NCBI GenBank assembly: GCA_947628325.1 | Contig: CANQZL010000052.1 | Coordinates: forward strand, 1-9,257 | Reading direction: 5' to 3' | Length of the DNA stretch: 9,257 nt | Source of the DNA: an uncultured Bacilli bacterium | Lineage (GTDB): Bacteria; Bacillota_I; Bacilli_A; RF39; UBA660 | Shown: piece after piece, positions 6,100 to 9,257 of the stretch | How positions within the stretch are numbered: position 1 is the stretch's first letter | Layout of the letters: each line of letters begins with the position of its first letter | Notes under the pieces: generated by a model | Told to the model about the DNA's origin: nothing | Database searches by the model: none | What the model saw: only the letters and a program-made list of their open reading frames with translations | Program-made: the position numbers and the translations under genes

Positions 6100-6121
6100 A
6101 AGACCTTATAAAGGTCTTTTA
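6100..6121 (+). terminator. Intrinsic terminator after rpmA
   Basis: AAGACCTT (6100-6107) and AAGGTCTT (6111-6118) form a perfect 8-bp stem with a three-base loop, and the U-rich tail follows (TTTTATTTA from 6117). It closes the rplU-prp-rpmA operon and separates it from obg. Confidence 0.85.
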
Positions 6122-6125
6122 TTTA

Positions 6126-6134
6126 TGTTATAAT
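6126..6134 (+). promoter_or_regulatory. Candidate extended -10 promoter for obg
   Basis: TGT-TATAAT (hexamer 6129-6134) is a perfect extended -10. The -35 position 17 bases upstream (6106-6111, TTATAA) falls in the loop and 3' arm of the rpmA terminator and is poor, so the extended -10 probably carries recognition. Transcription would start near 6141, giving a leader of about 22 bases. Confidence 0.6.
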
Positions 6135-6162
6135 CAGTTAAAGAACTAAAGAAGGTGAAAAA

Positions 6163-7440
6163 ATGTTTGTCGATGAGGTTATTATTAAATTAATTGCTGG
6201 AAAAGGTGGCGATGGTTGTACATCTTTTAGAAGAGAAAAGTTTATTCCTTTAGGTGGACCAAATGGTGGTAATGGGGGTAAAGGAGCCGATATAATATTT
6301 AAAGTTGAAAAAGGTTTAAAAACACTTGTTGATTTAAAATATAAAAAAATTATTAAAGGTGAAAAAGGGGTTAATGGCAAAGGTAGTGATAAACATGGAG
6401 CTAATGCCGAAGATGTTATTATTAAAGTTCCCCAAGGAACAACTCTAATAGATGATGAAACAGGTTTAGTAATTTGTGATTTAGTAGATGAAAATGATTC
6501 ATTTGTTGTTTGTCATGGTGGAAGAGGAGGCCGAGGTAATAAAGCATTTGCTACTCAAGAAAATCCTGCTCCTAAAATGAGTGAATATGGTGAACCAGGA
6601 GAAGAACGTATCGTTAAATGCGAATTAAAAGTCTTAGCAGATGTTGGCTTAGTGGGAATGCCTTCAGTAGGTAAAAGTACTATTTTATCATTAATTAGTG
6701 GTGCTAATCCTAAAATAGCTGCCTATCATTTTACAACTTTAAGTCCTAATTTAGGTGTTGTTAAATTAAAAGATCAACGTAGCTTTGTAATGGCCGATTT
6801 ACCAGGCTTAATAGAAGGAGCTAGTTCTGGAGCTGGTTTAGGCGAAAAATTCTTAAAACATGCCATGCGTACTAAAATAATAGCTCATGTCATAGATATG
6901 GGAGCTTTTGAAGGAAGGAATCCTATCGAAGACTATAAATCTATTCGTCAAGAATTAGAAAACTATAATCAAAAATTAGCAAATAAAAAAGAAATAATTA
7001 TTGCTAATAAAATGGATTTACCAAATGCTCAAGAAAACCTAAAAAAATTCAAAAAAGAATTTACTCAAAAAGAAATAATTGAATTAAGCGCTATTAATTC
7101 TCTTGGCCTAGAAGATATGATTAAAAGATTAGCTGACTTATTAGATGAAATAAAAGATGAACCAATATATGAAGAAAATACTTATGAAAGTCATATAATA
7201 TATAAATTTAAAAATGAAAAACCATATACTATTACAAAAGATGATAAAGGTGTTTGGATTATAAAAGGTGCTGAAATAGAAAAGTTACTTAAAATGACTA
7301 AATTTGCTGAAGATGAATCAGTTAGAAGATTTGCCCGTAAATTAAAAGGAATGGGCGTAGATGATGAATTAGAAAAACTTGGAGCTCAAAAAGGTGACGA
7401 TGTTCAAATATTAGACTTTATGTTTACTTTTAAAGAATAA
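6163..7440 (+). CDS. obg: GTPase Obg (CgtA), large subunit assembly
   Basis: Obg is an essential GTPase that binds the 50S subunit and couples ribosome assembly to growth and the stringent response. The 425-residue protein has all three domains: the glycine-rich Obg fold (1-158, with repeated GG-rich turns such as 31-41 and 118-125), the GTPase domain (about 159-330) and the C-terminal OCT domain (about 342-423). GTPase motifs are G1 G165-MPSV-G170-K171-S172-T173, the TT pair at 191-192 in switch I, G3 D212-LPG215, G4 N282-KMD285 and G5 S309-A310. G1 reads GMPSVGKST, where most homologues have GFPSVGKST. The OCT domain ends with the usual ILDFMFTF segment. GGTGA at 6153-6157 fixes the start. 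In B. subtilis spo0B lies between rpmA and obg; here nothing does. Confidence 0.98.
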   Translation: MFVDEVIIKLIAGKGGDGCTSFRREKFIPLGGPNGGNGGKGADIIFKVEKGLKTLVDLKYKKIIKGEKGVNGKGSDKHGANAEDVIIKVPQGTTLIDDETGLVICDLVDENDSFVVCHGGRGGRGNKAFATQENPAPKMSEYGEPGEERIVKCELKVLADVGLVGMPSVGKSTILSLISGANPKIAAYHFTTLSPNLGVVKLKDQRSFVMADLPGLIEGASSGAGLGEKFLKHAMRTKIIAHVIDMGAFEGRNPIEDYKSIRQELENYNQKLANKKEIIIANKMDLPNAQENLKKFKKEFTQKEIIELSAINSLGLEDMIKRLADLLDEIKDEPIYEENTYESHIIYKFKNEKPYTITKDDKGVWIIKGAEIEKLLKMTKFAEDESVRRFARKLKGMGVDDELEKLGAQKGDDVQILDFMFTFKE

Positions 7441-7445
7441 CTTAA

Positions 7446-7474
7446 TTGTCTTTTTTAGACTATCTTGTTATAAT
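7446..7474 (+). promoter_or_regulatory. Promoter of the HExxH protein gene
   Basis: TTGTCT (7446-7451) and TATAAT (7469-7474) are separated by 17 bases, with TGT immediately before the -10. Transcription would start near 7481, about 20 bases before the start codon. There is no convincing terminator after obg, so some transcripts may also read through. Confidence 0.7.
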
Positions 7475-7500
7475 ACATTTGCAAAAGATTGGTGAATATT

Positions 7501-8361
7501 ATGATAAAAATAGATAAAGGTTATTACGATAATGTAAAAAAAATATTTGATAAAGTAAAATTTAACCATTTTACAGGTGCTGAAATTAATAAAGCAAACT
7601 TTGTTTCTAGTTTCTTAGATGAAAGTTATAACAAAATAAGTTTATTTCCTCAAAAGACTTCCTTAGCTTATGCCATTTCTTATGGTGTAGAAGGTATGCA
7701 CTTGTTTGGTGATGAAGCTTTAATAAAAATAGGGGCAACTTTAAGTACCGTAGATATTTTGGAAAATCCTTATTTAAAAGATGAATTTCAAGCATTAATA
7801 TCATATGGTTATGATGAAGAAGAAGAAAAAATAATCCCAGAAACGGGAAGTATCTTAGCTTATGTTATACCTGGTCAGCTAGATGACTTGGCACCCATCT
7901 GGATGAGTCATGAAAATATTCATGCCCTAAAAGATACTAATTATGAAGAATATAAAAATGCTTTTATTTATGGTGAAGTAATTCCCTTATTTTATGAAAT
8001 GCTAAAAGCTCATGAACTCAAAATTCTTACCAGAAGTTGGTTTGTTAAAAGAATGCAGTTTTTAATTAGTAGTAAAAAAGAATTTCAAAAAAATCTTAGT
8101 TTTTTACAAGATAATCAAGAAAACAAAGAAGATGTTTTAATAAATTGTTCACTTAGTGGCAATTACTTAAATGGTTTTTACTATGCTTTAGTCCTTTATC
8201 GTTTTTATTTAGATGAACCAGCTCTTATCTTAGATTTAATAAGAAGAGTTTTATTACATGAAATAACTACTGAAGAAATGTTAGATATTATGGGAATAAA
8301 AGAAGAAAGTTTTGATAATTTATTTACTCAAGAATTTCAAAAATTAAAAAAAATACTATAA
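7501..8361 (+). CDS. Uncharacterised protein with an HExxH motif, possible zinc metallopeptidase
   Basis: I do not recognise this family with certainty. The 286-residue protein has H137-E138-N139-I140-H141, an HExxH zinc-binding motif. A helix-like stretch with E159 and E166 follows, 18 and 25 residues after the second His, either of which could be the third, glutamate, ligand of a gluzincin-type enzyme. The segment after the motif (GEVIPLFYEMLKA) looks like the second active-site helix of such enzymes. The protein appears soluble: no signal peptide and no membrane segment, and several helices in the C-terminal half. If it is a peptidase it should act in the cytoplasm. ATG 7501 is chosen because GGTGA at 7491-7495 lies five bases upstream; an in-frame TTG at 7489 is too close to it. 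It has its own promoter and terminator, so it is probably a single-gene unit. Confidence 0.7.
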   Translation: MIKIDKGYYDNVKKIFDKVKFNHFTGAEINKANFVSSFLDESYNKISLFPQKTSLAYAISYGVEGMHLFGDEALIKIGATLSTVDILENPYLKDEFQALISYGYDEEEEKIIPETGSILAYVIPGQLDDLAPIWMSHENIHALKDTNYEEYKNAFIYGEVIPLFYEMLKAHELKILTRSWFVKRMQFLISSKKEFQKNLSFLQDNQENKEDVLINCSLSGNYLNGFYYALVLYRFYLDEPALILDLIRRVLLHEITTEEMLDIMGIKEESFDNLFTQEFQKLKKIL

Positions 8362-8364
8362 TTT

Positions 8365-8396
8365 AAGGGATAATTTTGCTTATTCCTTTTTCTTTT
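8365..8396 (+). terminator. Intrinsic terminator after the HExxH gene, overlapping the next promoter
   Basis: AAGGGATAA (8365-8373) pairs with TTATTCCTT (8380-8388) in a 9-bp stem with one G-T wobble and a six-base loop, followed by the T-rich TTTCTTTT. It begins four bases after the stop. The -35 of the following promoter lies partly in its loop. Confidence 0.7.
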
Positions 8397-8404
8397 GCTA
8401 TAAT
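8376..8404 (+). promoter_or_regulatory. Promoter of the sigma-70 family gene
   Basis: TTGCTT (8376-8381) and TATAAT (8399-8404) are separated by 17 bases, with TGC giving an extended -10. Transcription would start near 8411, giving a leader of about 23 bases before the ATG at 8434. The sequence overlaps the terminator of the preceding gene. Confidence 0.75.
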
Positions 8405-8433
8405 ATGCGAAATTAAAAAAAGGGGTGGGTTAA

Positions 8434-9257
8434 ATGGCTTTAAATTTTTTAACTAGAATATCACCAGAAAATATAGATAAAACTTATATGAATGAATTAA
8501 ATAGAATAAAGCCATTATCTAAAGAAGATAATTATTCCTTAGCCAAAAGCACCGATTCAGCTAAAGAAGAAAAAATGATTAGAGGGAATTTACGTTTAGT
8601 AATTAAAATAGCTTCCTACTATTCAATGATATCAGGATATGAAATAATGGATTTAATACAAGAAGGTAACTTATCTCTTATTAAAGCTGTACGTAAATAT
8701 AATCCAACACTTGGAGCTTTCTCATCTTTTGCAACTAGACTTATTAGTCAAGATTTATCTAATATAGTAAATGGCGAAATTTATGGTATTAGAAAGAGTG
8801 AAATACTTCGTCGTAAAGAAAAACAATATCTAGATATAATAAAAGAATATCAAGCTAAAAATTTACCAATACCTAATGATGAAGAACTTTGTAGATTACT
8901 TCATACTACTAAAGACTTTCTTGCTGATATTAAAAAATGTCAAACTATAACAGTATCTAGTTTAGATAAAGAAATAAATGATGAAAAAGAAAGCCCTTTA
9001 ATTGAATTTATATCTTTAGATAATAATATAAGAAGTATAAGATTAGAAAAAGAAGAATTACAAGATTTTATTTTAACTATTAAAAATATTTTATCTCCTT
9101 TTGAATATTATATAATATATAATCGTCAAATAATTGAGCCAAAAAAAACTCAACAAGAATTAGCTTCTTCATTAAATGTAGATCATGAATTTATTCGTCA
9201 AACGGAAAATAATATTTTAAAGAAATTAAAAAAATACATGCTTAATGATTATCAAGG
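8434..9257 (+). CDS. Sigma-70 family RNA polymerase sigma factor, divergent (3' end cut off)
   Basis: The first 274 residues are present and the frame is still open at the window edge. Region 1.2 is recognisable at about 19-39 (MNELNRIKPLSKEDNYSLAK). Region 2 spans about 48-112, with GNLRLVIKIA and DLIQEGNLSLIKAVRKYN. A primary-sigma-like region 3 starts at IPNDEELCRLL (146-156) and leads into VSSLDKE. Region 4 has a helix-turn-helix at about 240-268 (QQELASSLNV then FIRQTENNILKKL). There is no acidic region 1.1. The promoter-melting part of region 2 is unusual: FSSFATRLISQDLSN (96-110) has R102-L103 where primary sigmas have two Trp, which speaks against it being the housekeeping sigma. GGGGTG at 8422-8427, six bases upstream, supports the start. 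It is probably an alternative or group 2/3 sigma; what it controls is not visible. Confidence 0.88.
   Translation, partial: MALNFLTRISPENIDKTYMNELNRIKPLSKEDNYSLAKSTDSAKEEKMIRGNLRLVIKIASYYSMISGYEIMDLIQEGNLSLIKAVRKYNPTLGAFSSFATRLISQDLSNIVNGEIYGIRKSEILRRKEKQYLDIIKEYQAKNLPIPNDEELCRLLHTTKDFLADIKKCQTITVSSLDKEINDEKESPLIEFISLDNNIRSIRLEKEELQDFILTIKNILSPFEYYIIYNRQIIEPKKTQQELASSLNVDHEFIRQTENNILKKLKKYMLNDYQ

Noticed and set aside
6138..6380. Minus-strand open frame of 80 codons rich in Pro
   Set aside because: It is the antisense of the glycine-rich N-terminus of Obg, which produces Pro-rich frames on the opposite strand.
7448..7460. GTCT-TTTTT-AGAC as a terminator after obg
   Set aside because: The stem is only four base pairs and no T run follows it; it overlaps the promoter of the next gene instead.
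7607..7804. Minus-strand open frame of 65 codons
   Set aside because: It lies wholly inside the HExxH gene and has no start signals or recognisable product.
1..9257. CRISPR arrays, insertion sequences, tRNA or rRNA genes
   Set aside because: No regularly spaced repeats, transposase or integrase frames, flanking inverted repeats or tRNA-like cloverleafs were seen; gaps between genes are all under 150 bases.

Overview
The window is very AT-rich (about a quarter G+C by eye), densely packed and entirely plus-stranded. It looks like a chromosomal segment from a low-GC Firmicutes or Mollicutes-related Bacilli lineage. The clues are the Firmicutes-only L21 leader, the Prp protease with its cleavable L27 extension, and a gene order matching the Bacillus subtilis spoIIB-radC-mre-spoIVF-rplU-obg region. 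All visible Trp codons in the conserved genes are TGG and none of those genes is interrupted by TGA, so the standard bacterial code fits better than the Mycoplasma code.

Layout. Positions 1-84 hold the tail of an unrecognised gene. A Nudix hydrolase (101-622) and an unrecognised soluble protein with its own promoter (681-1454) follow, closed by a strong hairpin terminator (1474-1516). The next block (1591-5050) is one tightly coupled operon: a SPOR-domain membrane protein in the place of SpoIIB, radC, mreC, mreD, a degenerate M23 protein in the place of SpoIVFA, and the SpoIVFB-type intramembrane metalloprotease. A TTGACT/TATAAT promoter and an L21 leader then drive rplU-prp-rpmA, ended by a terminator (6100-6121). 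The Obg GTPase (6163-7440), an unrecognised HExxH protein (7501-8361) and a sigma-70 family factor running off the right edge (8434-9257) each have their own candidate promoter.

How the genes fit together. Compared with B. subtilis the order is kept, but maf, mreB, minC, minD and spo0B are missing from the locus. The block joins ribosome production (L21, L27, the Prp maturase, Obg), cell-wall elongation (MreC, MreD) and a sporulation-type proteolysis pair (SpoIVFA/SpoIVFB-like). Prp is expected to trim the N-terminal extension of the L27 encoded directly after it.

Most of the window is a conserved housekeeping locus, and no clearly new multi-gene system is visible. The items most worth a second look are the HExxH protein, the divergent sigma factor, the unrecognised 257-residue protein, and a perfect 11-bp inverted repeat over the spoIVFA-like start codon.
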